From positions 1,116,001 through 1,180,000 of the forward strand of contig NZ_CP024310.1 in the NCBI RefSeq assembly GCF_002944405.1: a stretch of 64,000 bases of DNA. Reading direction: 5' to 3'. The notes below the pieces were generated by a model. It was not told the origin of the DNA. It worked only from the letters and a program-made list of their open reading frames with translations, and ran no database searches. Shown here piece by piece: positions 30,025-38,397 of the stretch. Origin of the DNA: Sinorhizobium fredii (lineage in GTDB: Bacteria; Pseudomonadota; Alphaproteobacteria; Rhizobiales; Rhizobiaceae). Position 1 is the first letter of the stretch, and each line of letters starts with the position of its first letter. Made by a program: the position numbers and the translations under genes.

Positions 30025-30172
30025 CCTGGCTCCTCCCTGCGGAGCTCCGCTATGCGAATCGCGCGGGTGTTCGGCTCCGGCGGCGCGATCAGAAGCCCTG
30101 CAAAGGGAAGCGCCGCTCCATGCAGATAATGATTGTTCTTCCGGCGAAGCAAGCCTACTTTGCGCCGTCTCC

Positions 30173-30187
30173 ATGTATGGAATACAT
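30173..30187. promoter_or_regulatory. Dyad upstream of the second LysR gene
   Basis: ATGTAT-GGA-ATACAT is a perfect 6-bp dyad and contains the LysR-type T-N11-A frame. It ends seven bases before the chosen start of the LysR gene, so it may be an autoregulatory site. Confidence 0.4.
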
Positions 30188-30194
30188 AGTTCAG

Positions 30195-31082
30195 ATGCGC
30201 CCGCGCCGGTTTCTTCCCTCCATCAGTCTCCTCTCGGCCTTCGAGGCGGTCTTGCGTAACGGCTCGATCTCGGGGGCGGCGCGAGAAGTCAATCTGACGC
30301 AAAGCACCGTGAGCCGCCTTGTCCAGAACCTCGAGGAGCAATTGGGCCGGCCGCTGTTCGAACGCCACAGGCAGAGGCTCATTCCGACCGAAGCAGCTCA
30401 GGCCTATGGACGGGACGTCACCCGGGCGCTCGACCTCATCCAGCGCGGCAGCATGGAGTTTTCCGCCAATCCGGGCGGCGGCGCCCTGTCGCTCGCCATC
30501 CTGCCGGCCTTCGGCACGCGATGGCTGGCGCCGCGGCTCGGTACGTTCCTAACCCGGAATCCGGGCGTGACGATCAATCTTGCGACGCGCCTCAAGCGGT
30601 TCAATTTTGCCGCCGAGGGTTTCGACGCAGCCATTCATTTCGGAGCGGACGATTGGCGCGACGCGGGGCACATGAAACTCTTCGAGGAGCGTTTGACCGC
30701 CTGCATCGCTCCGTCGCTTCTCTCCGAACACCCGGTTCGCACGGTCGACGACATGGCCGGTCTGCCGCTGCTGCAGTTGGAGACACGCGGGAACGCCTGG
30801 GAGATCTGGTTTGCCGCTCAAGGCGCCGAAGCCCCGAGCGTCACGGGAATGTTGCTGGACCAGTTCGCCACGATGACGCAGGCCGCCATTTCGGGCCTCG
30901 GTGTGGCCCTGCTTCCCGATTATCTCGCCGATGTCGAGATAGAGGAAAAGCGCCTTGTGCCGCTTCTCAAACGTTCTGTTCCGGGTTCCGGCGCCTATTG
31001 GCTGGTCTGGCCCGAGTCGCGGGCCAACCACCCGCCGCTCGAAGCCTTCCGCAGCTGGCTCGCCGCCGAGGTCTCCTCCTGA
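30195..31082 (+). CDS. LysR-family regulator, GcvA-like
   Basis: A 295-residue regulator: helix-turn-helix in FLPSISLLSAFEAVLRNGS, SGAAREVNLTQSTVSRLVQNLEEQLGRPLFERH, then a GcvA/AmpR-type effector domain (FGTRWLAPRLGTFLTRNPGVTINL, WRDAGHMKLFEERLTACIAPSLL, GLGVALLPDYLAD). The ATG at 30195 is taken because the family starts just before the LPS(I)xLLSAFEA block; an in-frame ATG at 30177 lies inside the dyad. Its target is unknown; the peroxiredoxin-like gene upstream is the nearest candidate. Confidence 0.85.
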   Translation: MRPRRFLPSISLLSAFEAVLRNGSISGAAREVNLTQSTVSRLVQNLEEQLGRPLFERHRQRLIPTEAAQAYGRDVTRALDLIQRGSMEFSANPGGGALSLAILPAFGTRWLAPRLGTFLTRNPGVTINLATRLKRFNFAAEGFDAAIHFGADDWRDAGHMKLFEERLTACIAPSLLSEHPVRTVDDMAGLPLLQLETRGNAWEIWFAAQGAEAPSVTGMLLDQFATMTQAAISGLGVALLPDYLADVEIEEKRLVPLLKRSVPGSGAYWLVWPESRANHPPLEAFRSWLAAEVSS

Positions 31083-31100
31083 GCCCCGCTCCAGAGTCGG

Positions 31101-31553
31101 CTATGCTCCTGCCACTGGAAGCGGGATCGGCTGTCTCCTGTCCTCTTCATCGAGAATGCTGAACGTAAACTTGCCCTGCTGGTCGCGCTCGACCGAATAG
31201 GTCAAGCGATCGCGAACATGGTTGTTCTCGTCGAAGGTCAGCACCCTCGGTTTCAGCTCCGTCAGCCGGCTCTCGTCGAGATAGACCGAGTTGCAAATGA
31301 TGACCTGATCGCCCGGCTGGCAGGTGCGGGCGGCCGCCCCGTTGAGGATGCAGCACCGCGAGCCGCGCTCGCCGAGAATGACATAGGTGGAGATGCGCGC
31401 GCCGGAGTTCTTGTTCCAGATCTCAACGAACTCCATCGGCAGGATGCCCGCCGCCTCACAGTGGTCCGGATCCAAGGTGATCGAGCCGTGATAATTGAGG
31501 TTAGCCTCGGTCACGTGGATGCCGTGAAGTTTGCCAGCAACCAGTTTTCTCAT
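31101..31553 (-). CDS. panD: Aspartate 1-decarboxylase precursor
   Basis: A 150-residue proenzyme. It makes beta-alanine from aspartate for pantothenate and CoA. The self-cleavage Gly-Ser is in NYHGSIT (about residues 23-24 of the block), preceded by [12 protein letters not shown]. Residues around [24 protein letters not shown] include the arginine and tyrosine used in the pyruvoyl site. GGGGAGGA precedes the ATG. It is longer than E. coli PanD (126) by a C-terminal tail. No panB or panC is nearby. Confidence 0.93.
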   Translation of the reverse strand: MRKLVAGKLHGIHVTEANLNYHGSITLDPDHCEAAGILPMEFVEIWNKNSGARISTYVILGERGSRCCILNGAAARTCQPGDQVIICNSVYLDESRLTELKPRVLTFDENNHVRDRLTYSVERDQQGKFTFSILDEEDRRQPIPLPVAGA

Positions 31554-31746
31554 GTTCCTCCCCTCGCTTCCGCCGCGTTGTCATAGAGCAACGGCTGTCG
31601 AAGGGAAAGTGACGTCAGAAACGGCGTGTGCTCGCCGGAGGCGCGTGTCGGATATTCGCCGACGTTTCACAAAGAATGCGGCGGCTGGATGCCAAGCGGC
31701 CTGAGCCGTGATACACGGCTGGAACGAGCATCTTTCCACTCCGCCG

Positions 31747-31827
31747 CTAGAGGTTGCTGCACGCCCGAACGTGGGCAAAGGATAAGGCGAAGAACACGAT
31801 GCCTATTGCGAATACGACAAGGTCCAT
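31747..31827 (-). CDS. Putative 26-residue membrane peptide
   Basis: ATG at 31827, stop TAG at 31747, with AGGA about ten bases upstream. The product starts MDLVVFAIGIVFFALSF, a single hydrophobic helix, then a short tail HVRACSNL. Tiny membrane peptides of this shape are often found just before kdpFABC in alpha- and gammaproteobacteria (recollection). No kdp gene follows here, so this would be an orphan copy or a remnant. Too short for statistical support. Confidence 0.45.
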   Translation of the reverse strand: MDLVVFAIGIVFFALSFAHVRACSNL

Positions 31828-32102
31828 GTCGATAATTCCTGTCTGTTGTTTCTACTGACTGCGCGTCCCCGATAGGCGGCGCCGGCCGCCCGGTAGGTGA
31901 TCGCGATGGCGTGCATATCCGTCGCCGCAGCGATCGAGGCGATGCGGCGCGTGGATCAATAGAATATGGCTCAAGCGCATAGGACGAGAGAGGTCCAAGA
32001 GGAAAGAAATAGGATTCCTATAGGAATTCGGCCGCTTCGGGGCTCATGCACGCAAACGCGCTTCGGCGTGAACATGCGAGACGCGAACGAAGCGCCAATT
32101 CC
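31828..32102. other. Spacer without recognised gene
   Basis: No gene is supported. A short low-GC patch (31965-32030), including ATAGGATTCCTATAGGAATTC, forms a small palindrome TAGGAATCC-like pair (AGGATTCCTATAGGAAT). Function unknown. Confidence 0.35.
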
Positions 32103-32570
32103 TCAGGCACTCCGGGCGAGGCGACGCACGAGGCCCTGCCGACCGCGTTCCATGACGACGTCATGGTTCCAGCTGAAGACGGGCTTCAGGATGACAGCAA
32201 GCCTGACCATCCAGGGTTTCGTCACCTTGACGATCCAGTCGTAGCGGATATTGCATACCGCTCCGTCCGGCCGCAGCGTCCATCGACCGGTCCCATCGAG
32301 CTCGCCTGAAGCTTTGCCCTCGATAAGCGATAGCGGTTCAACCCTGGTCGTTTCCATGTTGAAGGCCAAGTCATAGGGCAAAGCGGTGGACCATTTCATC
32401 CGACGCACGGCGCCGATGCCGGACTCGTCGCCTGGGCGCAGAAGCGTGACCTCATTGACCGAGGGCCACCAGTCCGGCCAGCTCTCGGGCGTGCTGAGCT
32501 CCCGCCAGACATCCTGGACAGAGGCGTCGACGGCCCAGGTCGTGACAAGATGAAACTCGGTCGATGCCAT
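32103..32570 (-). CDS. SRPBCC (START-like) family protein
   Basis: A 155-residue protein with the polyketide cyclase/START-like pattern: FHLVTTWAVDASVQDVWRELSTPESWPDWWPSV at the N-terminus, then GTGRWTLRPDGAVCNIRYDWIV and a final long helix NHDVVMERGRQGLVRRL. The fold binds hydrophobic ligands; most members have no known function. There is no signal peptide and no operon partner within 100 bp. Confidence 0.78.
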   Translation of the reverse strand: MASTEFHLVTTWAVDASVQDVWRELSTPESWPDWWPSVNEVTLLRPGDESGIGAVRRMKWSTALPYDLAFNMETTRVEPLSLIEGKASGELDGTGRWTLRPDGAVCNIRYDWIVKVTKPWMVRLAVILKPVFSWNHDVVMERGRQGLVRRLARSA

Positions 32571-32858
32571 CGCGGTCTATCTCGCGGAGGCCGATGAATG
32601 GCCCTCACCAATATAGGCGATCCGGGCGGGCCGAAACAGCACCGCATGCTGTCGGTCATGCCGCAAGGCAACGATTGGGAGCGCCGCTACTGCCCGTAGG
32701 AAATGCGACGGCGCACATAGTTTGCGCGGCATGCAAAATTGCTGGATGGTGCAACGCACAATAATTCATCTTCCGCAGGTCATGCTATATTTTTGGGCAT
32801 ATCGGAATTGGCTAATTTTCCCTCGTCAATTCAGCCACATACGAGATCTGGCGGTGTT

Positions 32859-32874
32859 TGGCACGACGCTTGCA
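32859..32874 (+). promoter_or_regulatory. Sigma-54 (RpoN) promoter of the nitrate importer operon
   Basis: TGGCACGACGCTTGCA matches the -24/-12 consensus TGGCAC-N5-TTGCA exactly, with GG and GC ten bases apart. It points at nrtA, with a leader of about 175 nt. Control by NtrC is expected for a nitrogen transport operon. No NtrC site was pinned down. Confidence 0.85.
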
Positions 32875-32882
32875 TTGGTGTG

Positions 32883-33018
32883 CTTGCTTCGGTCAACGGC
32901 GATTGAAGCAAGTTCAGGCGAAATGCGCCTGCGAAGGACAGTGACGTCGCGACGGTCTTTGCCTCCGAAAGGGATACCTCCCGATCCCCGGAGCGCGATT
33001 TCCGAGCGGCGTTTTTTT
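32883..33018 (+). promoter_or_regulatory. Structured leader, possible antitermination region
   Basis: Three hairpins follow the promoter: CTTGCTTC/GAAGCAAG (32883-32912), CAGGCG-AAATG-CGCCTG (32915-32931) and TCCG..GGGAT/ATCCC-CGGA (32964-32992). The CGGA arm can instead pair with TCCG at 33001-33004, seven bases before a run of seven T (33012-33018). This resembles the leaders of nitrate assimilation operons regulated by NasT antitermination. The alternative stem is short, so attenuation is inference. Confidence 0.45.
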
Positions 33019-33059
33019 CGTCGGTTTTCGACCGGCCAACAAGTTGAGGGAACGTGCGC

Positions 33060-34352
33060 ATGACCAAGATATCGATCGGCGGCTTTACTCGCCGCAGCCT
33101 GCTGAAGACGACCGCGACGGCCGCCATGGTCGGCGCAGCGAAAACGCTATTGCCCTCCGGGGCCTTTGCCCAGGGGGCTGGTCCGGAGACGGCGAAAGCC
33201 ATCCTCGGTTTCATCGCGCTGACCGATTCCGCACCGCTGATCATCGCCAAGGAGAAGGGCTTCTTCGACAAATACGGAATGACCGAAGTCGAGGTGGTAA
33301 AGCAGGCCTCCTGGGGAACGACGCGCGACAATCTGGTGCTCGGCTCTGCCGGCGCCGGCATCGATGGGGCACATATCCTGACGCCGATGCCCTATCTCAT
33401 CTCGACCGGCAAGGTGACGCAGAACAACCAGCCGCTGCCGATGGCGATCCTCACCCGCCTCAACCTCGATGCCCAGGGCATTTCAGTCGGCGCGGCCTAT
33501 GCGGATCTCAAGATCGGTCTCGATGCCTCGGTGCTGAAGGACGCCTTCGCCAAGAAGAAGGCGGCGGGTGCGGCGGCAAAGGTCGCGATGACCTTCCCCG
33601 GCGGTACGCATGACCTCTGGATCCGCTACTGGCTCGCCGCCGGCGGCATCGATCCGGACAAGGATGTCGAGACGATCGTCGTACCGCCACCGCAGATGGT
33701 CGCCAACATGAAGGTCGGCACCATGGACTGTTTCTGCGTCGGCGAGCCCTGGAACGAGCAGCTCGTCAACCAGAAGATCGGCTACACCGCCGTGAATACC
33801 GCTGAGCTCTGGGCCAAGCACCCCGAAAAGTCCTTCGCCATGCGCGCCGATTGGGTCGAGAAGAACCCGCGTGCCGCCAAGGCGCTGGTCATGGCCGTCG
33901 AGGAGGCCGCGCAATGGTGCGACGACATGGCGAACAAGGACGAGCTTGCCAAGATCGTCGGCAAGCGCAGCTGGTTCAACGTGCCGCCGAAGGACATCGT
34001 CGACCGGCTGAAGGGCGAATACGACTACGGCAACGGCAAGGTCGTGGAGAACAGCCCGCATTTCATGAAGTTCTGGCGCGACCACGCCTCCTACCCCTTC
34101 CAGAGCCACGACGCCTGGTTCCTCACCGAGAACATACGCTGGGGCAAGCTTGCACCGGATACGGATATCAAGGGGCTGATCGCCAAGGTCAACCGCGAGG
34201 ACATCTGGCGCGAAGCGGCGAAGGATCTCGGCGTCGCCGACATTCCGCCCTCCACCTCGCGCGGCCCGGAAACTTTCTTCGACGGCAAGGTCTTCGATCC
34301 CGCCAATCCCGAAGCCTATCTGAAGAGCCTGGCAATCAGCCGCATCGCCTGA
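33060..34352 (+). CDS. nrtA: Nitrate-type ABC importer, substrate-binding protein
   Basis: A 430-residue protein. The N-terminal twin-arginine signal (TRRSLLKTTATAAMVG... to GAFAQ) sends it to the periplasm folded. A NrtA/CmpA-type fold follows (AILGFIALTDSAPLIIAKEKGFF, FPGGTHDLWIRYWLAAGGIDPDKDV, CVGEPWNEQLVNQ, YDYGNGKVVENSPHFMKFW). GAGGG is nine bases before the ATG at 33060. It is first in nrtA-B-D behind a sigma-54 promoter. Nitrate is the likely ligand; nitrite, cyanate or bicarbonate (CmpA) are alternatives. Confidence 0.9.
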   Translation: MTKISIGGFTRRSLLKTTATAAMVGAAKTLLPSGAFAQGAGPETAKAILGFIALTDSAPLIIAKEKGFFDKYGMTEVEVVKQASWGTTRDNLVLGSAGAGIDGAHILTPMPYLISTGKVTQNNQPLPMAILTRLNLDAQGISVGAAYADLKIGLDASVLKDAFAKKKAAGAAAKVAMTFPGGTHDLWIRYWLAAGGIDPDKDVETIVVPPPQMVANMKVGTMDCFCVGEPWNEQLVNQKIGYTAVNTAELWAKHPEKSFAMRADWVEKNPRAAKALVMAVEEAAQWCDDMANKDELAKIVGKRSWFNVPPKDIVDRLKGEYDYGNGKVVENSPHFMKFWRDHASYPFQSHDAWFLTENIRWGKLAPDTDIKGLIAKVNREDIWREAAKDLGVADIPPSTSRGPETFFDGKVFDPANPEAYLKSLAISRIA

Positions 34353-34415
34353 TGCCGCAATCGCAGCCGGGCCCGGTCCCGGCTGCCGTCGACCGAGAAC
34401 CCGTAGGAGAAGGGC

Positions 34416-35309
34416 ATGTCCGCCACCAATCTGAAGCTCAAACCGCAGGCGCCGCCGCAGTCCTCGGCGCAGGTGATTGCTCTCGAGGCTACGGCAAGAC
34501 CGCGCTTTGACAGCCGCCTGCCGCGCTTTGCCGCTCAAACCATCACCAATCTCTTGCCGCTGCTGGTGACGCTGACCTTCCTCACCCTCGCTTGGCAGCT
34601 CGCCTGTGCCTCGCCCGATTCGAGCCTGCCGGCGCCGACGCGCGTGCTCGAGGAGAGCTGGGAATTGATCGCGCATCCCTTCTATGTCGGTCAGGGTGCC
34701 GACCAGGGCCTCTTCTGGCACGTCTTCGCCAGCCTGCAGCGCGTCGCCCTCGGCTATGCCATGGCCGCCGCCGTCGGCGTGGCGCTCGGCACTCTGGTCG
34801 GCCAGAGCGCGCTCGCCATGCGCGGCCTCGACCCCATCTTCCAGGTGCTGCGCACCGTGCCGCCGCTCGCCTGGCTGCCGCTTTCGCTGGCCGCCTTCCA
34901 GGACGGCAACCCCTCGGCGATCTTCGTCATCTTCATCACCGCGATCTGGCCGATCATCATCAACACTGCCGTCGGCATCCGCAACATTCCGCAGGACTAC
35001 CAGAACGTCGCCAGGGTGCTGCGGCTGAACGGCTTCGAATATTTCGCCAAGATCATGCTGCCGGCCGCCGCCCCGTATATATTCACTGGCTTGAGGATCG
35101 GCATTGGTCTCTCATGGCTGGCGATCGTCGCCGCCGAGATGCTGATCGGCGGCGTCGGCATCGGCTTCTTCATTTGGGATGCGTGGAACTCGTCGCTGAT
35201 CAGCGACATCATCGTGGCGCTAATCTATGTCGGCATCGTCGGTTTCCTCCTCGACCGCATCATCGCGCTCATCGGCCGCGCAGTCGCCCGCGGCACGGCA
35301 AACGCCTGA
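34416..35309 (+). CDS. nrtB: Nitrate-type ABC importer, permease
   Basis: A 297-residue permease of the NrtB/CmpB/TauC family with about six membrane helices. It has the EAA-like loop in VLRLNGFEYFAKIMLPAAAPYIFTGLRIGIGLSWLAIVAAEML. TAGGAGAAGG precedes the ATG. It sits 63 bp after nrtA. Confidence 0.9.
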   Translation: MSATNLKLKPQAPPQSSAQVIALEATARPRFDSRLPRFAAQTITNLLPLLVTLTFLTLAWQLACASPDSSLPAPTRVLEESWELIAHPFYVGQGADQGLFWHVFASLQRVALGYAMAAAVGVALGTLVGQSALAMRGLDPIFQVLRTVPPLAWLPLSLAAFQDGNPSAIFVIFITAIWPIIINTAVGIRNIPQDYQNVARVLRLNGFEYFAKIMLPAAAPYIFTGLRIGIGLSWLAIVAAEMLIGGVGIGFFIWDAWNSSLISDIIVALIYVGIVGFLLDRIIALIGRAVARGTANA

Positions 35310-35326
35310 AGAAAAGGAGGCTTTTC

Positions 35327-36127
35327 ATGCCCAAGAGCTATCTCTCGCTGGAACTCATCGACAAGACCTTCGAACGTGGCGGCACCCGCAGCGAGGTTCT
35401 GAAACAGGTGTCGCTCGCGGTCGACAAGGGCGAGTTCATCTCGATTATCGGCCATTCCGGCTGCGGCAAGTCGACCCTGCTCAACATCGTCGCCGGATTG
35501 ACGCAGGCGACGAGTGGCGTCGTGCTGCTGGACGGCCAGGTGGTCGACGAGCCGGGACCGGACCGCGCCGTCGTCTTCCAGAACCATTCGCTGTTGCCCT
35601 GGCTGACCGTCTATGAAAACGTTCGGCTCGCCGTCGACAAGGTGTTCTCGGCGACGCGCACTAGGCGGGAACGGCATGAATGGACCATGTGCAACCTCGA
35701 ACTGGTGCAGATGGCGCATGCCGCGGACAAGCGCCCTTCGGAAGTCTCCGGCGGCATGAAGCAGCGCGTCGGCATCGCCCGTTCGCTGGCGATGGAGCCG
35801 AAGGTGCTGCTGCTCGACGAACCCTTCGGGGCGCTCGACGCGCTGACACGTGCCCATCTGCAGGATCAGGTGATGCAGATCCACGCGACGCTCGGGAACA
35901 CGGTCTTGATGATCACCCATGACGTTGACGAAGCGGTCCTGCTTTCCGACCGCATCGTGATGATGACCAACGGCCCCTCCGCCCGGATCGGCGAAATCCT
36001 CGACGTGCCGCTCGCCCGCCCGCGCCGGCGCATCGAGCTCGCCTCCGATCGCACCTACCTGAAATGCCGCGAAGCGGTGCTCAAGTTCCTCTACGAGCGC
36101 CATCGCTTCGTCGAGGCTGCGGAGTGA
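35327..36127 (+). CDS. nrtD: Nitrate-type ABC importer, ATPase
   Basis: A 266-residue ATPase with Walker A GHSGCGKST, Q-loop VFQNHSLLPWLTVYENV, signature SGGMKQR and Walker B LLLDEPFGALDALT. It lacks the extra NrtA-like domain of cyanobacterial NrtC, so it matches NrtD. AAAAGGAGG precedes the ATG. No nitrate reductase gene is in the window. Confidence 0.9.
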   Translation: MPKSYLSLELIDKTFERGGTRSEVLKQVSLAVDKGEFISIIGHSGCGKSTLLNIVAGLTQATSGVVLLDGQVVDEPGPDRAVVFQNHSLLPWLTVYENVRLAVDKVFSATRTRRERHEWTMCNLELVQMAHAADKRPSEVSGGMKQRVGIARSLAMEPKVLLLDEPFGALDALTRAHLQDQVMQIHATLGNTVLMITHDVDEAVLLSDRIVMMTNGPSARIGEILDVPLARPRRRIELASDRTYLKCREAVLKFLYERHRFVEAAE

Positions 36128-36146
36128 TCGAGGGCGCCGGGCGCTC

Positions 36147-36177
36147 TTGACCTTCCAACGGTGGGAAGCCCTATCTT
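36147..36177 (+). promoter_or_regulatory. HmrR/CueR-type copper promoter upstream of the copZ-like gene
   Basis: TTGACC (-35, 36147-36152) and TATCTT (-10, 36172-36177) are 19 bp apart, the overlong spacer typical of MerR-family promoters. The spacer region holds the dyad CTTCC-N7-GGAAG (36152-36168). Nearly the same element lies before actP at 48273. Confidence 0.85.
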
Positions 36178-36206
36178 CGGTTCCTAACGAAAATCGGAGA
36201 CAGGAA

Positions 36207-36404
36207 ATGCACCGCTACGAGATCAAAGACATGACCTGCAGCCATTGCGCAAGCGTGGTGGAAAGGGCGATTCGCGGCGTCGATCCCGCCGCGGCAATCA
36301 AGGTGGACCTCGGCAAGAAGGAAGTCAGCATCGAGACCGCGGCAAACAAGACTACGATCTCCGACGCGCTCAGAGCGGCCGGCTACGAAAGCCGGCCGCT
36401 CTGA
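36207..36404 (+). CDS. copZ: CopZ-like copper chaperone (single HMA domain)
   Basis: A 65-residue protein that is one heavy-metal-associated domain. It has the metal site MTCSHCASVV at about residues 9-18 and the ending DALRAAGYES. It should carry Cu(I) to the ActP ATPase in the cytoplasm. AGGAA precedes the ATG and its promoter carries the copper operator. It is cut off from actP by about 12 kb of catabolic genes. Confidence 0.88.
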   Translation: MHRYEIKDMTCSHCASVVERAIRGVDPAAAIKVDLGKKEVSIETAANKTTISDALRAAGYESRPL

Positions 36405-36689
36405 TCCACTCTGCCGGCCAACCCCCTCAGCGACCGGTTCACGATAGGCGAGCTATCTCAATCCTCACCCGGATACTGAAATCCTGGAGGAAGCTGCAGG
36501 CTGGCGGCATAGGCCGGCTCAGGCGCGGCGGCCTGCGCATGTTCCCGCGGCTTCATTCAATGGGCCGCGACGACGGAACGGATCGCCAATGGGCGATAGC
36601 GTTGGAGGAGATCCGGATTCTTCTCTTCCTTCGCCGCCTCGTCGTTGCGTCCTGACTTTGCTTGCCCCCTGGGCCAGAGAACGAACGGC

Positions 36690-37433
36690 TCAAGCGGTCA
36701 CGTGCTTCACCATGGTGCCGCCACCGCTTGCCTGATCGGTCGGGAAGACTTCGACACGGGCGACATCGACAAATACCGGCAAATCGATGACATCGTTGAT
36801 GATGCGGGCGATATTTTCCGGCTGAATCGAGCGGTATCCGTCGTACAGCATGGCCTTTGCCTGACCATCCGGAATCGAGGTCCGATAGAGAGACGTCTCC
36901 ACGCGACCCGGAACGATTTCGCTGACGCGGACGGAAGTCCCCAGGAGATCGCAACGCAGGTCGTCGCAGAAGAGACTTAGTCCCGCCTTCGACGGTCCAT
37001 AGACCGCCATGTTGGGATAGGCTGCCCGCCCGCCGCTGGAACCCACATAAATCAGATGCCCGCGCTTACGTGCGACCATGCCTGGCAGGAAGACGCGCGT
37101 TAAGTGCATCGGGGCCTTGAGATTGATATCGATCATCGCATCGATCTCGGAAGGTTCGATCTCGTGGAATGTGGCGCGGGTGGAAAGAATGCCGGCGTTG
37201 TTGACGAGGATATCGACTTCAACATCCTTCAACGCCTCGGCGATGACGGCCGTATCGCGCACGTCGGCCCGCACCGGAACAGCGCCGCACCCATCTGCCA
37301 GTTCCGCAAGCAGGCTTTCGTTGCGGCCCACCGCGTAAACCGTCAAGTCGCGTTGCCGCAGAGCCGAAACCGTCGATTTGCCGATACCGCTGGTCGCGCC
37401 GGTGACGACTGCCACGCGATAGGTGTCAGACAT
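36690..37433 (-). CDS. Short-chain dehydrogenase/reductase (second of pair)
   Basis: A 247-residue SDR. It has GATSGIG (NAD(P) binding), NNAG, the catalytic serine in [19 protein letters not shown] with Tyr and Lys, and PGRVETSLY. The ATG overlaps the upstream SDR's stop by eight bases, so the two are coupled. The substrate is unknown. It is part of the island controlled (by inference) by the GntR protein at 38398. Confidence 0.88.
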   Translation of the reverse strand: MSDTYRVAVVTGATSGIGKSTVSALRQRDLTVYAVGRNESLLAELADGCGAVPVRADVRDTAVIAEALKDVEVDILVNNAGILSTRATFHEIEPSEIDAMIDINLKAPMHLTRVFLPGMVARKRGHLIYVGSSGGRAAYPNMAVYGPSKAGLSLFCDDLRCDLLGTSVRVSEIVPGRVETSLYRTSIPDGQAKAMLYDGYRSIQPENIARIINDVIDLPVFVDVARVEVFPTDQASGGGTMVKHVTA

Positions 37434-38175
37434 AGATATAGCCCCCGCTGACGACGACATTCTCGCCTGTGGCATAGGTGTTGCGGCTGGACGCCATCAT
37501 GACGATCCATTCGGCCATTTCGACGGGCTCGGCGGCGCGGCCAAGGGCGCTCGCCTTGGCCAGCTCCGGCAGGAAGCCGAGTTCTTTAGCGCGGTCCGTC
37601 GCAAAGCCTGCCGGCGCCACCGAATTCACGAGGATCTGGTCCTTGGCGCATTCCTGGGCGAAGGACTTGGTGAGGCTGACCACCGCCGCCTTGGTCGCGG
37701 CATAGTGGGCATTCTGCGGATGCGCCTTGAAGGCATCGACGGAGGTGACGTTGACGATGCGTCCTGTCACTTCCGGCGCGTTCACGAACTGGCGCATATG
37801 CAGCACCGCCGCCACCATAATATGGTAGGTGCCCTTGACGTTGATGGCGTTCTCCAGGTCCCAGTCCTCGTCGGTGATTTCCAGGATCGGCTTGCGGGGA
37901 TAGATCGCTGCGCTGTTGACGAGAGCATGGATGCGGCCAAGCTTGCCGGCAACCGTCTCGAAACCGCTGTGAGCCGTTTCTGCGCGGGAAATATCGGCAA
38001 CCGCTACCGCCACCTCCGCGCCGAGTGCTTCCAGCTCCGCCGCCGCGGAGGCGAGCAATGCCTCATTGCGGTCAATAAGCCCGATCTTCGCCGCTCCATG
38101 CGCGATCATCAGTTTCGCAGTGGTGAGACCGAGGCCCGAAGCTCCCCCCACGATGACAACGGATTGGGCTTTCAC
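37426..38175 (-). CDS. Short-chain dehydrogenase/reductase (first of pair)
   Basis: A 249-residue SDR with GGASGLG, NSAA in place of NNAG, Ser-Tyr-Lys in [20 protein letters not shown], and [11 protein letters not shown]. The GTG start has AGGAGG six bases upstream. It is divergent from gntR. Its promoter region contains CACTTATATG (38205-38214), whose complement is identical to part of the hyuA operator. Confidence 0.88.
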   Translation of the reverse strand: MKAQSVVIVGGASGLGLTTAKLMIAHGAAKIGLIDRNEALLASAAAELEALGAEVAVAVADISRAETAHSGFETVAGKLGRIHALVNSAAIYPRKPILEITDEDWDLENAINVKGTYHIMVAAVLHMRQFVNAPEVTGRIVNVTSVDAFKAHPQNAHYAATKAAVVSLTKSFAQECAKDQILVNSVAPAGFATDRAKELGFLPELAKASALGRAAEPVEMAEWIVMMASSRNTYATGENVVVSGGYIYV

Positions 38176-38204
38176 GACGAGCCTCCTGATTGTTTGTATG
38201 TTAT

Positions 38205-38214
38205 CACTTATATG
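38205..38214 (-). promoter_or_regulatory. Half-site shared with the hyuA operator
   Basis: CACTTATATG on the plus strand (CATATAAGTG on the minus strand) is identical to bases 48048-48057 of the hyuA dyad. It overlaps a possible -10 (TATAAG) of the SDR operon on the minus strand. Confidence 0.5.
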
Positions 38215-38346
38215 CTAGGATGGATGGAGATCAAGCAGTTTTTGTCGGTGCGAAATGACTCCGCCGCGGGCCCAACACCTCCATCTTTGAAGAGAATCCC
38301 GCGAGGCAGGCAATCTATCGAGAAACGCGATATTTCGAGCGGCATG

Positions 38347-38370
38347 TGGCACGATATGTGATATGTGCCA
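38347..38370. promoter_or_regulatory. Imperfect dyad before gntR
   Basis: TGGCAC and GTGCCA flank two direct repeats GATATGT (38353-38359 and 38360-38366). It lies 27 bp before the GntR start and may be an autoregulatory site or overlap the promoter. Confidence 0.45.
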
Positions 38371-38397
38371 ACGGGGATTTTCAATCGGAGCAAATAG

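Noticed and set aside
36405..36689. A gene remnant between the copZ-like gene and the SDR pair
   Set aside because: Frames here are short and Arg-rich without homology that I recognise; it could be the left junction of the inserted island but no repeat supports this.
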